From the NCBI RefSeq assembly GCF_001187555.1, contig NZ_LFIJ01000002.1, forward strand, positions 1,240,545 to 1,304,544: a stretch of DNA of 64,000 bases, given 5' to 3'. This DNA comes from Gilvimarinus polysaccharolyticus (GTDB lineage: Bacteria > Pseudomonadota > Gammaproteobacteria > Pseudomonadales > Cellvibrionaceae). Each line of letters starts with the position of its first letter. The first letter of the stretch is position 1. This document shows positions 1 to 8,817 of the stretch, piece after piece. Both the position numbers and the translations under genes were made by a program. The notes below the pieces were generated by a model, which worked only from the letters and a program-made list of their open reading frames with translations, did no database searches and was not told where the DNA came from.

Positions 1-1200
1 TTGCGACAGTGCATCGGAGCTGGTTTGGCCCATTTGATCGACGGCCGCCGCCAGCACACTGGCTTGAAAAAAGCGCTCGCGATGGCTGCTCTGTTGCTCG
101 TTGCTATTTGTTGCCGCGTCAGGTTTGGTCTCGGTTTGAGCGGCGGCGATAAATTTGCCATCCCAACTGGGATCTAAGCGCTTTATACGATCGGTAAGTG
201 GCGGGTGGGTGGCCATTAAACTGTTAAACGCGGTATTTACCCCTTGGCCAAAAAACATATGACTAAATTCAGCGCTATGGGCGGCCTTGAGTTTGCTGCC
301 AACACTCACGCCCCCAATCTTTTTTAATGCGCCGGCAATACCGCTGTTGTCGCGGGTAAATTGCACCGCGGAAGCATCGGCAAGAAATTCTCGCTGACGA
401 CTGACCGCCGCCTTAATGATGTTGCCAAAAAATGTGCCGGCGTAACCAATAATTATTAAACCAATACCAGCCGCCATAATGGCGCCGCCATTGTTGTCGC
501 GATTATTGCCGCGACTGGAGCGTCCTATACTGCTATAGGCGCCGCCGCGCACGACAAAGTGGCCGATAAGTCCGAGTAACAAAATACCATTTAATAGGGC
601 CACCAATCGCATATTAAGGCGCATGTCGCCATGAAAAATATGGCTAAACTCGTGTGCGATAACGCCCTGTAATTCATCGCGATTGAGTAATTCTATACAG
701 CCGCGAGTGACACCGATAACGGCATCTTGTGGCGTGTGCCCCGCGGCAAAAGCATTTATGGCGGGCTCGTCGAGCAAGTACACCGGTGGCACTGGTGAGC
801 CCGAGGCGATTGCCATTTCCTCGACAATGTTCAGCAGTTTGCGCTCGTTTAAATCACGGGTATCGGCATTCAGTAAGCGGCCACCCAAAGACTCGGCTAC
901 AACCCGGCCGCCGCGGCGCAACTGTTGGTATTTAAACAGTCCGCCGAACAGCACAACCGTCATTACCAGCATCGAGATACCGAAGACGGTTTGCCAGTCG
1001 AGCAAGGTGGCAAGACTTGACCAAAAGCCCATTCCTGCGGTGTTCATATGGTAGGCGCTATTGCCGGTCTGCAGGTAAAACATCGTACCGGCAAACATTG
1101 CGGTGGTAACGGCAATAAGAGAAAGGACGGCGAGAATGAGTAACACCACTAGACGCTTGGTGTTGCGTCTAGCGATGTCTTGTTGCTGAAAAAAGTTCAT
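1..1200 (-). CDS. M48 family membrane metalloprotease (HtpX/Ste24-like), 3' end outside the window
   Basis: Zinc-dependent membrane endopeptidase of family M48. Reading leftward from ATG at 1200, 400 codons stay open to the window edge, so the C-terminus is missing. Two hydrophobic segments lie in the first 95 residues. The signature HEFSH sits at residues 183-187 (H183, E184, H187), followed by another hydrophobic stretch and by a REFLADA segment of the type that supplies the third zinc ligand. An ATHPP sequence further on is typical of HtpX-like proteins. The gene follows lemA by about 25 bases on the same strand; LemA-M48 pairs are common, suggesting co-expression and quality control at the inner membrane. 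Substrates cannot be read from the sequence. The family is firm; orthology to E. coli HtpX specifically is not, because of the long N-terminal part. Confidence 0.9.
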   Translation of the reverse strand, partial: MNFFQQQDIARRNTKRLVVLLILAVLSLIAVTTAMFAGTMFYLQTGNSAYHMNTAGMGFWSSLATLLDWQTVFGISMLVMTVVLFGGLFKYQQLRRGGRVVAESLGGRLLNADTRDLNERKLLNIVEEMAIASGSPVPPVYLLDEPAINAFAAGHTPQDAVIGVTRGCIELLNRDELQGVIAHEFSHIFHGDMRLNMRLVALLNGILLLGLIGHFVVRGGAYSSIGRSSRGNNRDNNGGAIMAAGIGLIIIGYAGTFFGNIIKAAVSRQREFLADASAVQFTRDNSGIAGALKKIGGVSVGSKLKAAHSAEFSHMFFGQGVNTAFNSLMATHPPLTDRIKRLDPSWDGKFIAAAQTETKPDAATNSNEQQSSHRERFFQASVLAAAVDQMGQTSSDALSQ

Positions 1201-1225
1201 GGGCGGTTACGCCTGAGTTAGCACG

Positions 1226-1822
1226 TTAAAACGATACTTTAGGCGCTTCGGCGATTGCTTCGCTGTCGGCAAATTCTAGCAAGCTGGCGTCTTGGCTGTG
1301 GCCAAAAAAGCCGGCTAGGGCCACGGCGGGAAACCCTTGCTTGTAAGTGTTGTAGTTCATCACCGAGTCGTTAAACGCTTGGCGGGCAAACGCGATACGG
1401 TTTTCGGTGCTGGTGAGCTCCTCGGATACCTGCTGCATATTGGCCGAGGCTTTTAAGTCGGGATACGCTTCCATGACGACATTTAAGCGTCCTAGTGCGC
1501 TACCTAAAGCGCCTTCCGCGCCGGCCAGCTCGCTCATGGCGGTGGCGTTGCCGGGGGCGGCAGAGGCAGCTTGTAAGCCCGACATGGCTTGATTGCGCGC
1601 CTGAGTGACGGCCTCCAGGGTTTCGCGTTCATGGGTAATGTAGGCTTTAGCGGTTTCGACTAAATTGGGGATCAAGTCGTAACGCCGTTTTAGTTGCACC
1701 TCAATTTGTGCAAAAGAGTTTTGAAAGCGGTTTTTAAGTGCAACGAGCTGGTTGTAAACGCTGATAACGTACAGCACCAGTGCGGCGAGAATAACAAGTA
1801 CAACAATTGTGCTTATGCTCAT
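1226..1822 (-). CDS. lemA: LemA family membrane protein
   Basis: LemA-family protein of 198 residues with an N-terminal transmembrane helix (residues about 4-24) and a long helical domain outside the membrane. The family-typical core is clear: a YNQLV segment just after the helix, RRYDLIPNLV near residue 46, and a late SENRIAFARQAFND-like region before NTYKQGFP. The biochemical role of LemA is not established. It is often encoded beside an M48 protease, as here, where the protease follows 25 bases downstream on the same strand. An operon with the upstream dolP gene is possible, with about 20 bases between them. Length matches the family. The start is ATG at 1822; nothing supports another. Confidence 0.92.
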   Translation of the reverse strand: MSISTIVVLVILAALVLYVISVYNQLVALKNRFQNSFAQIEVQLKRRYDLIPNLVETAKAYITHERETLEAVTQARNQAMSGLQAASAAPGNATAMSELAGAEGALGSALGRLNVVMEAYPDLKASANMQQVSEELTSTENRIAFARQAFNDSVMNYNTYKQGFPAVALAGFFGHSQDASLLEFADSEAIAEAPKVSF

Positions 1823-1842
1823 GGAGTAATCCTTTTAAGCCG

Positions 1843-2421
1843 TTAGTCGATGTATTCAAATACTCGGACAACTTTTTGTACACCACCGGTATGGCGGGCG
1901 ATGTTGGTCACGGTTTCTGCCTCAGCGCGGGTGACCAACCCCATTAAATAAACGGTGTTGTTTTCGGTCACCACTTGTATGCGGCTGCTTTCGATGTCGC
2001 GATGGGTCAGTAGCTTAGAGCGAATCTTAGTACTTAGCCAGCTATCGTTAGCGCCGGCGAGTAAGGATATGGGCGCTTGCACTTGTAGCTCGTTGTGTAC
2101 CTGACGCACCGTAGGCATTTTTCGCACCGTATTGCCTGCCAGTTCGCGCGCTTCGTTAGTGGGCACTTGGCCGATTAAAAGTACTACGGCATTAAAGCTG
2201 TGCACACTGATCGGGGCGTTGTCGAGTACGCTGCTGGCCTTGTCGATGTTTACCGAGGCGATGGTTTCGATCTGGCTATCGTCTATTTTGACTCCGAGTG
2301 AGCGTTTGCCCGGATCGATCTGGATGGGTTCATTCGTGGTGGCGCTAATAATACTGGTGCAACCGTTGCTGAGGGCGACAACGGCCCCGAGTAGCAAGCA
2401 GCGAAAAAACGTGTGAGACAT
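1843..2421 (-). CDS. dolP: BON-domain outer-membrane lipoprotein, DolP (YraP)
   Basis: Lipoprotein of 192 residues with two BON domains. A short signal peptide ends at a lipobox-like SNGC with the acylated cysteine at residue 21. The two BON repeats follow (about residues 45-115 and 124-190), with characteristic VYLMGLV and VRVFEYID segments in the second. In E. coli DolP sits at the outer membrane, binds anionic phospholipid at division sites and supports envelope integrity. The gene order lpoA-yraN-diaA-dolP is the same as in E. coli, which makes the assignment secure. The start ATG at 2421 touches the diaA stop codon region, so the two are probably translationally coupled. Confidence 0.93.
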   Translation of the reverse strand: MSHTFFRCLLLGAVVALSNGCTSIISATTNEPIQIDPGKRSLGVKIDDSQIETIASVNIDKASSVLDNAPISVHSFNAVVLLIGQVPTNEARELAGNTVRKMPTVRQVHNELQVQAPISLLAGANDSWLSTKIRSKLLTHRDIESSRIQVVTENNTVYLMGLVTRAEAETVTNIARHTGGVQKVVRVFEYID

Positions 2422-3008
2422 TATTCGTGACTCCCAAACAATTGCTGTTCAATTAAATCGCACAAACAAAACAGTGTCAGCAGGTGGATTTCGTGGATGC
2501 GGGCAAAGCTTGTATCGGGCGCTCGCAGTTCGACATCACGATTGTCCAGCAGTGCCATCACATCGTCGCTGTCACTCCCAGTTAAAGCGATAACGGTAAT
2601 GTCGCGGTCGTGCGCGGCACTGATTGCCTGCAACAAATTACTGGCACTGCCCGAGGCGCTAAGCAACACTAAAACGTCACCCGGTTGGCCGAGCGCACGT
2701 ATTTGTTTGGCGTAGATCTCGTTGTAAGTGTAATCCTGGGCAATGGCCGATTGGGTAATGATATCGGCACCGATATTAATGGCTGGTAGGCTTGGACGCT
2801 CATGCTCAAAGCGGTTGATCAAGCTCGCGGTGAAAATTTGTGCAATAGCGCCACTTGCACCGTTGCCGCAGGTGATGATCTTGCCTTCGTTGAGCAAGGT
2901 CTCGACGATCAGTTCACTGCTGTGGGCAATAAGCGGGGCAAGTTGTTCGCCCGATTGCATTTTGGCTTCGATGCTTTCGTGAAAGAGGGTTATAACCCGC
3001 TGGTCCAT
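2421..3008 (-). CDS. diaA: DnaA initiator-associating SIS-domain protein DiaA
   Basis: SIS-domain protein of 195 residues related to phosphoheptose isomerase. In E. coli DiaA forms a tetramer that binds DnaA and promotes ordered initiation at oriC. The SIS core shows CGNGASG near residue 48, then LINRFEHERPSLPA and YAKQIRALG as in E. coli DiaA, and an IHEIHLL segment close to the C-terminus. I place the start at ATG 3008: the protein then opens MDQRV and aligns with E. coli MQERI, with a GAG-type ribosome site upstream. An in-frame ATG at 3032 would add eight residues with little ribosome-site support. GmhA is the main alternative, but the yraN and dolP neighbours favour DiaA. Confidence 0.9.
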   Translation of the reverse strand: MDQRVITLFHESIEAKMQSGEQLAPLIAHSSELIVETLLNEGKIITCGNGASGAIAQIFTASLINRFEHERPSLPAINIGADIITQSAIAQDYTYNEIYAKQIRALGQPGDVLVLLSASGSASNLLQAISAAHDRDITVIALTGSDSDDVMALLDNRDVELRAPDTSFARIHEIHLLTLFCLCDLIEQQLFGSHE

Positions 3009-3032
3009 AATGTTCTCGTTATCGTCAGGCAT

Positions 3033-3422
3033 TTAAGCGGTGCCAAAGGCGTTTTTAATCCACTCGGGCTGCTGCTCCGAGTCCAGTGATTGCAATGCTA
3101 CCACATCAAATCGACAGGCGACTTTGTCGGTGAGATCTTCGCGCTGTAGGTAGTGCTGCGCAGCGCGAATGAGTTTGCGCTGCTTGCTGTTGTTAACGCT
3201 TTCGCTGGCGCTGGCAAAATGCTGGTTGCGCCGTAGCCTCACCTCGACAAATACCAGTGTGCTTTGGTCGCGCATAATAAGGTCAATTTCACCACCACCG
3301 CCACTGGTATTGGCCGCGATAAACGTTAATCCCGCGCGCACTAAATATTCACGGGCGATAAGTTCGGCTTGTTGCCCAGAGTTAAGTGATGGCTTTAGTG
3401 TGCGCAGCATACGTTTGATCAT
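3033..3422 (-). CDS. yraN: YraN (UPF0102) predicted endonuclease-fold protein
   Basis: UPF0102 protein of 129 residues. The conserved pattern is present: GQQAE with AREYL near the N-terminus, then GGGGEIDLI and VFVEVR, which form the E/D-ExK-like core of a Holliday-junction-resolvase-type nuclease fold. The family's function is not established. The gene overlaps the end of lpoA by four bases and lies just ahead of diaA, exactly as in E. coli. A GTG or alternative start is not needed; the ATG at 3422 gives the usual family length. Confidence 0.93.
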   Translation of the reverse strand: MIKRMLRTLKPSLNSGQQAELIAREYLVRAGLTFIAANTSGGGGEIDLIMRDQSTLVFVEVRLRRNQHFASASESVNNSKQRKLIRAAQHYLQREDLTDKVACRFDVVALQSLDSEQQPEWIKNAFGTA

Positions 3423-5434
3423 GGTGTGCTGCTGGCGCGCTGGATGACACTGCTGGTGATGGGTTTGGCAATGCCATCGCTAAATTCAGCCCAAATCTGC
3501 TCGCGAACAATTCGCCCGTCGGGCTGCATGCTTAAAGTGCCGGTGGCGCCCAGAACTCGAGTTTGCGGCAGGTGTTTTAATTGCGGCAAACGCGGGTACA
3601 GGTGATAGGCGTCGGCGCCCATGGCGTGCAGCCGCTCGTAGGCTGGCGGCGCATCGGTGTTGGCCTTGATTGCTTGAGTTTCTGGGTTGTCGGCAAATAG
3701 CCACGGCAGAGTATTAAAGCGAATGCCGTTTAAGTCACGATCGCTTTTGGGGTTGTCAGTGCCATTGTATATTTGGCTGGTGGCAAACACGGGAACGTCA
3801 CCGGCGTAGTGGAACGCTAGGGTGGGTTTAATTTGTCGTGCCTGAGGTGGGTTGGCGATTAAGAAAATCATCTCAACATCTTTACGTCGGCGCGGTTCAA
3901 AGTGGCTGTTGGTAAAAATAATTTTGCGCAATTGGTCGTGGCGTTGTTCGCTGTCGTCGACCAGTAGCGCGCGCTTAATTACCTCGGAGTAATCACCTGC
4001 GCCAATGTAGCGGCTGAGGGCGATAATCTCGCCATCGAGTTGTTGCCACTGCTGAATAAAAGCATCAACGCTGCGCTCGGCCCAGTCGATGTCGGGGGCG
4101 ATAATCATGGCTCGGCGGTGACCCTGTAAGTGAGCATGGCGAGCGATTTGGCGAGCTTCATCTTCGGCCGCCAAGCCAAACTGATATAAGGCTGGGGCAA
4201 ACAGCGAGTGATTGGTGCCGCTGTTTGAGTAGTTGCGAGTGGGGGTTGCTGTGTCGGCGCTTAAAGGGATAGCGCCCGGCAGGTTGAGTTGTAGGGGCGG
4301 TATTTTCAAGTCGCCGATATTAACGACCGAGCTGCCATCTGGGTTGGCTGCGCCAGCTTTGTTGGATATTTGTTCGCGATAGTTAAGCGCCAATATGGGC
4401 ACACTTAAGTTGGGGCGCATGGCGAGTGCATCGACATTTTCTTTTGTCAGTGGGCCGATAATCAGCTCGGCACCCTCGGCCACGGCCTGCTCATACAGCT
4501 GGTTGATGTCTGTCGAGTCGGTGTCGTATTGGCGAATCGTGGGATTTTGTTCGGCGCTGCGCTCGGCAAAATAGGCCGCTAAAAAGCCATCGCGCACGGC
4601 ACTGGCGGCACTGGCCAAGCGTCCGCGTTGTGGCAGCAATAGAGCGATAGATTTTGGCTGGCGAGCAATTAACTGCTCCAATAATTGCAGGTCGCTGGGC
4701 AGCTCTATGTTGGCTGGGTGGTTTGGGTGCTGCATGCGCCATAGCTCGACACGATCGAGCTGGCGGTTAAGGTTGGCGGCGCTGTCGCGCGTAACTTGGG
4801 CAAGTTTGGCCCAGCTGCTTAACGTCGGGTTATCGGTATTGATAGCCAGTTCGGCCAGCTCGGATGTCGACAGGCTCATTAAATCTTGCCAAATGCTTTC
4901 GTTGTTAAGGTAGAGCTCATCGCGCCGGAGCAGGTAGCCAAGCTCGACACGAGTGGCGAGGCTGGCTTGATAGTCACCCAGAAGAGAGCTGAGTTGCGCG
5001 CGTCGTGCAAGCAGTGTGTATTGCAAGTCGGGTTGCAGGCCGCGCCACAGCTGCTCTAGTCGCGCACTGGTTAGTGCATCGCGGGCTTCAAAAAAATAAT
5101 CGCCAGCATAGGCAATAGCGCTGTAGCTTTGCAGGTATTTAAGGTACATCGCATCGCTCATGGTGTGCGGTGCGAGCGGTTGCAGCAGCGAATAGGCCCA
5201 CTCGATTTGTCCCTGCTGTCGCAGTAGCTCAGCCGCTTGTAGTAAGTAATCGGTACGCTCGTTAGGGCCTGCTTGGCGAGCTTGATCGACCAGCTGATTA
5301 ATTTGGTTTTCGAGCGCTTGGCTGCTCATGCCAGCTTCACCGGCATTGTTCTGACGGGGCGATTGTGGCGCACAGGCTGTCAGTATCAGGCCCAGACTTA
5401 AAGCAAACAAAACTCGTGTTAGGTTGTTGTGCAT
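3419..5434 (-). CDS. lpoA: LpoA, outer-membrane lipoprotein activator of PBP1A
   Basis: Large lipoprotein of 671 residues that in E. coli reaches through the periplasm to activate the synthase PBP1A. From ATG 5434 the protein has a signal peptide and a lipobox ending in LTAC with the lipidated cysteine at residue 21. A helical TPR-like N-terminal domain follows (to about residue 270), then a periplasmic-binding-protein-like C-terminal domain containing IALLLPQRG, ELIIGPLTKENV and AIPLSAD-type segments. The open frame extends 30 codons upstream to 5524, but that extension would bury the signal peptide, so 5434 is preferred. The gene is divergent from rsmI and heads the lpoA-yraN-diaA-dolP cluster. 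Confidence 0.92.
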   Translation of the reverse strand: MHNNLTRVLFALSLGLILTACAPQSPRQNNAGEAGMSSQALENQINQLVDQARQAGPNERTDYLLQAAELLRQQGQIEWAYSLLQPLAPHTMSDAMYLKYLQSYSAIAYAGDYFFEARDALTSARLEQLWRGLQPDLQYTLLARRAQLSSLLGDYQASLATRVELGYLLRRDELYLNNESIWQDLMSLSTSELAELAINTDNPTLSSWAKLAQVTRDSAANLNRQLDRVELWRMQHPNHPANIELPSDLQLLEQLIARQPKSIALLLPQRGRLASAASAVRDGFLAAYFAERSAEQNPTIRQYDTDSTDINQLYEQAVAEGAELIIGPLTKENVDALAMRPNLSVPILALNYREQISNKAGAANPDGSSVVNIGDLKIPPLQLNLPGAIPLSADTATPTRNYSNSGTNHSLFAPALYQFGLAAEDEARQIARHAHLQGHRRAMIIAPDIDWAERSVDAFIQQWQQLDGEIIALSRYIGAGDYSEVIKRALLVDDSEQRHDQLRKIIFTNSHFEPRRRKDVEMIFLIANPPQARQIKPTLAFHYAGDVPVFATSQIYNGTDNPKSDRDLNGIRFNTLPWLFADNPETQAIKANTDAPPAYERLHAMGADAYHLYPRLPQLKHLPQTRVLGATGTLSMQPDGRIVREQIWAEFSDGIAKPITSSVIQRASSTP

Positions 5435-5522
5435 GGTTTGGCTCTTGTTGCATGAGTGTTGAGATGGGCAGCGGTGACCGGCTTGCGGTGTTAAACTGCA
5501 CCTTTTATTAGCAGGGGCAGTC

Positions 5523-6365
5523 ATGTCGCAGTCGTCCGGTACACTTTATGTTGTCGCTACACCCATAGGGAACTTGGGGGATATGGTACCGCGCGCGGTG
5601 CATGTGCTCCAGTCCGTTGCGTTAATCGCCTGTGAGGATACTCGCCACAGTGCTCGTTTGCTGGAACATTTTGCTATAACGAGTCGCTGTGTCGCCTACC
5701 ACGATCACAGTGATGATAAACGTACCGAGCAGATTTTAGCGCAATTACAGGCTGGCGAGGAGGTGGCTTTGATTAGTGATGCAGGCACGCCTCTGGTGTC
5801 TGATCCGGGTTATCGCTTGGTGCGCGCGGCGCGTCACAACGGTATCCGAGTGGTGCCGATCCCTGGGGCCTGCGCTTTTGTTGCCGCACTGAGTGCGGCG
5901 GGGTTGCCGTCCAACCGTTTTACCTTTGAGGGTTTTTTGCCCGCCAAGGCCGGCGCACGACAAGCGGCGCTTGCAGCGTTGGCCGATGAGCCGCGGACAC
6001 TTATTTTTTACGAGGCTCCGCACCGAGTGTTGGCCTGCGTAAAAGATATGGAGCAGGCTTTTGGCTCCGAACGCGAGCTTGTGATTGCCCGTGAAATCAC
6101 CAAAACCTTTGAGACGATTCATACCGCCACGGCGGCGCAAATGGTCGAGTGGATTGCCGCTGACAGCAACCAAGAGCGCGGTGAAATAGTGCTGTTGGTG
6201 CATGGCGCGCCAGAGCGCAAGGCGGGTATGAGTGCCGAGGTTGAGCGGGTGATGACACTACTGCTGGAAGAGTTGCCGGTAAAGCAAGCCGCTGCATTGG
6301 GCGCTAAGTTAACCGGCGGCAAGAAGAACGAGCTATATCAATGGGCGTTAGCGCAACGGCAGTGA
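5523..6365 (+). CDS. rsmI: 16S rRNA (cytidine(1402)-2'-O)-methyltransferase RsmI
   Basis: SAM-dependent tetrapyrrole-methylase-fold enzyme of 280 residues that 2'-O-methylates C1402 of 16S rRNA, the partner modification of the N4 methylation made by RsmH, which is also encoded in this window. Motifs: ATPIGNLGD near the N-terminus, CEDTRHS, SDAGTPLVSDPG near residue 80, PGACA, and FYEAPHR. An AGGGG ribosome site lies upstream of ATG 5523. The gene is divergent from lpoA, with about 90 bases between starts, as in E. coli yraL/yraM. Length is normal. Confidence 0.96.
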   Translation: MSQSSGTLYVVATPIGNLGDMVPRAVHVLQSVALIACEDTRHSARLLEHFAITSRCVAYHDHSDDKRTEQILAQLQAGEEVALISDAGTPLVSDPGYRLVRAARHNGIRVVPIPGACAFVAALSAAGLPSNRFTFEGFLPAKAGARQAALAALADEPRTLIFYEAPHRVLACVKDMEQAFGSERELVIAREITKTFETIHTATAAQMVEWIAADSNQERGEIVLLVHGAPERKAGMSAEVERVMTLLLEELPVKQAAALGAKLTGGKKNELYQWALAQRQ

Positions 6366-6412
6366 TGTGCCGAGAGCCTTGCGCGCTACCCACGCCCGGC
6401 ACTTTAACGAGC

Positions 6413-6440
6413 TTGACTTTTTATGGTGCTAGGCTAAGGT
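6413..6440 (+). promoter_or_regulatory. Predicted sigma70 promoter of rnpB
   Basis: TTGACT at 6413-6418 (-35) and TAAGGT at 6435-6440 (-10), separated by 16 bases. Transcription would start about eight bases downstream, which agrees with the 5' end of RNase P RNA inferred independently from its P1 helix at 6449. The -10 is a modest match. Confidence 0.6.
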
Positions 6441-6448
6441 GTCGGCTC

Positions 6449-6799
<351 letters not shown>

Positions 6800-7031
6800 C
6801 CTTTTCTTTGGGTTGTGCGTATTTGTATATGTCGCAATCGTCTAGTTTTACGCTTGGCTTAAGTCTAAACAGTCCCACACTTAAAGTAACTTCTTAAGAG
6901 TTGCTTCTATCTGCTTGTAATTTAAAGGTATTGATCGCGCTCGCCATCGTTTAGCCTCGTTAGATGTCTACCAGTTGTCGTTTTTTCTCTCCATTTTTGT
7001 GAATTTTACCCGCATTTCCATTCGAGCTTGC
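6800..7031. other. Spacer between rnpB and the mra promoter
   Basis: About 230 AT-rich bases without a credible gene. A weak 7-bp hairpin (AGTAACT/AGTTGCT, near 6880-6905) is not followed by a T run, so I do not call a terminator for rnpB. No tRNA or other RNA is recognised. Confidence 0.6.
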
Positions 7032-7059
7032 TTGACTTTGATCCTGTCGGATTTATAGT
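7032..7059 (+). promoter_or_regulatory. Predicted sigma70 promoter for the mra/dcw cluster
   Basis: TTGACT at 7032-7037 and TATAGT at 7054-7059 with a 16-base spacer. The predicted start, near 7066, lies directly at the first of four MraZ-type boxes, so repressor bound there would block initiation or clearance. Its position ahead of mraZ matches the known Pmra arrangement. Confidence 0.7.
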
Positions 7060-7066
7060 GTGCAAT

Positions 7067-7100
7067 GTGGAAAAAAGTGGGTAAAAGTGGTTTTTTGTGG
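7067..7100 (+). promoter_or_regulatory. MraZ operator: four GTGG boxes at exact 10-base spacing
   Basis: GTGG occurs at 7067, 7077, 7087 and 7097, each exactly one helical turn apart, and two copies extend to AAAAGTGG. MraZ of other bacteria binds short direct repeats of the TGGG or AAAGTG type upstream of its own gene, so this array is very probably the autoregulatory operator of the cluster. A further AAAAGTG overlaps the mraZ GTG start codon at 7128. Confidence 0.8.
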
Positions 7101-7127
7101 AATCAAACCTCTAATAAATGGTGAAAA

Positions 7128-7568
7128 GTGTTTACTGGTAGTCACTCCATCAATATGGACGCCAAGGGGCGTATGGCAATACCGACTCGCGTACGCGAAG
7201 GGTTGGTGGCGTCGTGTGCCGGACGTTTGGTGGTGACTGCCCACACAGAAGATCGCTGTTTGTTGGTGTTTCCCGAACCAAAATGGCAGGAGATTCTGCC
7301 TAAGATTCAAAATTTACCCACTATGAATAAGGCGTCACGCCGGGTTCAGCGTTTACTGATCGGCTACGCTTGCCCGTTAGAGTTGGACGCCAACGGCCGT
7401 ATTTTGGTGCCGCCTACGCTGCGTTCATACGCCAACTTAGATAAGAAACTGATGCTTACAGGGCTTGGTGACAAGCTTGAGTTGTGGGATGAAGGTAGCT
7501 GGTTTGCCCAAATGGAAGAGCCTGGCGACGACGACTTACCTGCAGAATTGCAATCATTGGTGCTATAG
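7128..7568 (+). CDS. mraZ: MraZ transcriptional regulator of the dcw cluster
   Basis: AbrB-like DNA-binding protein of 146 residues with two MraZ/SpoVT repeats. The first repeat has the signature [18 protein letters not shown] and the second [15 protein letters not shown]. In E. coli MraZ represses its own operon by binding repeats near the promoter; matching repeats are present at 7067-7100. The start is GTG at 7128, because the nearby ATG at 7119 is out of frame. RsmH follows after eight bases and is known in E. coli to oppose MraZ. MraZ genes begin the dcw cluster in most bacteria that keep it. Confidence 0.96.
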   Translation: MFTGSHSINMDAKGRMAIPTRVREGLVASCAGRLVVTAHTEDRCLLVFPEPKWQEILPKIQNLPTMNKASRRVQRLLIGYACPLELDANGRILVPPTLRSYANLDKKLMLTGLGDKLELWDEGSWFAQMEEPGDDDLPAELQSLVL

Positions 7569-7576
7569 GGATCAAC

Positions 7577-8509
7577 ATGGGTGAGCCGTCTCATATCGCA
7601 GTGCTGCTCGATGAGGCCGTGGACGCGTTGGTGGATAACGCGTCTGGGTTTTATGTCGATGGCACGTTTGGCCGTGGTGGCCACAGCGGTAGAATTTTAG
7701 AGCGATTAAATGCCGATGGCCAGTTGATGGCGATTGACAAAGATGCCAGTGCAATATCAGAGGCGAATCTGCGTTTTGGCGATGATTCACGATTTGTTAT
7801 AGAGCACACCAGCTTTGCCGAGTTAGCCCGCCTTGTGGGTGAGCGCGATAGGGTCGGTAAGGTGGATGGTATTTTATTAGATTTGGGAGTGTCGTCGCCG
7901 CAGCTGGACGATGCCGAGCGCGGGTTTAGTTTTTTAAACGACGGTCCGCTCGATATGCGTATGGATCAAACGCGCGGTATTAGTGCCGCCGATTGGGTTA
8001 ATACTGTGGCCGAGTCAGAGCTGGCGCGAGTGATGAAAGAGTTTGGCGAAGAGCGTTTTGCTAAACGTATGGCCAATGCTGTGGTGCGCGAGCGTGAGCT
8101 ATCACCTATTTTACGCACTGGTCGCTTGGCGCACATATTAAAAGAAGCGAACCCTGCGTGGGAGAAGGGCAAGCACCCTGCAACTCGTGCTTTTCAGGGA
8201 ATTCGCATTCATATCAATAATGAACTTGGCGATATTGAAAGTGTGCTGGATCAAGCGTTAGAGATGTTGGCAGTGGGTGGTCGCTTGGTGGTGATTAGTT
8301 TTCATTCCCTCGAGGATCGCTTGGTGAAACGCTTTATCCGTCGCCATGAAAAGGGCGATCCGGTGCCGCGTGGCGTGCCGTTAATGGAGTCGCAATTAAA
8401 TCGGCGGTTGCGCAGTCGCGCAAAAGCCGTCAAGGCTGGCAGCGATGAGTTAGGGCGCAATGTGCGCGCCCGCAGTGCGGTGATGCGCGTCGCCGAAAAG
8501 CTTGCGTAA
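7577..8509 (+). CDS. rsmH: 16S rRNA (cytosine(1402)-N4)-methyltransferase RsmH
   Basis: SAM-dependent methyltransferase (MraW) of 310 residues acting on C1402 of 16S rRNA. The SAM site is shown by [10 protein letters not shown] near residue 30, followed by [17 protein letters not shown] and the [14 protein letters not shown] block, then [12 protein letters not shown] near the C-terminus. All are typical, and the length is normal. The start ATG lies eight bases after mraZ, and ftsL begins five bases after its stop, so it is part of one transcription unit. Confidence 0.97.
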   Translation: MGEPSHIAVLLDEAVDALVDNASGFYVDGTFGRGGHSGRILERLNADGQLMAIDKDASAISEANLRFGDDSRFVIEHTSFAELARLVGERDRVGKVDGILLDLGVSSPQLDDAERGFSFLNDGPLDMRMDQTRGISAADWVNTVAESELARVMKEFGEERFAKRMANAVVRERELSPILRTGRLAHILKEANPAWEKGKHPATRAFQGIRIHINNELGDIESVLDQALEMLAVGGRLVVISFHSLEDRLVKRFIRRHEKGDPVPRGVPLMESQLNRRLRSRAKAVKAGSDELGRNVRARSAVMRVAEKLA

Positions 8510-8514
8510 CGGCT

Positions 8515-8817
8515 GTGAGTCGCAGGCAATCAGGTAGCGCTAGCACGGGACGCTGGGTGTTGGTCACGGGTTTGTGGCTCGCCAACATTGTTTCGGCGTT
8601 AGCGGTGGTGGCGGTTACCCAGCAGGTGCGGCGCGACACTAACCAGCTTGAAACCCTGCGCCGTGAATCGGCCGACTTAGAGGTTCAGTGGGGGCAGTAT
8701 TTGTTAGAGCAAAGCACTTGGGCTTCATACGCGCGAGTGGAAAAGCAGGCCGGTGAGAGATTGGATATGAAAGTGCCTGATGCCGGTCAAATAATATTAA
8801 TTGAGAAGGAGCGTTAA
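8515..8817 (+). CDS. ftsL: Cell division protein FtsL
   Basis: Small bitopic septal protein of 100 residues. It has a short cytoplasmic N-terminus, one membrane helix (about residues 13-35) and a periplasmic coiled coil with leucine spacing (LETLRRESADLE). FtsL works with FtsB and FtsQ to activate FtsWI. Sequence conservation in this family is low; identification rests on size, topology and position between rsmH and ftsI. The start is GTG at 8515. Its TAA stop is directly followed by the ftsI GTG. Confidence 0.9.
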   Translation: MSRRQSGSASTGRWVLVTGLWLANIVSALAVVAVTQQVRRDTNQLETLRRESADLEVQWGQYLLEQSTWASYARVEKQAGERLDMKVPDAGQIILIEKER

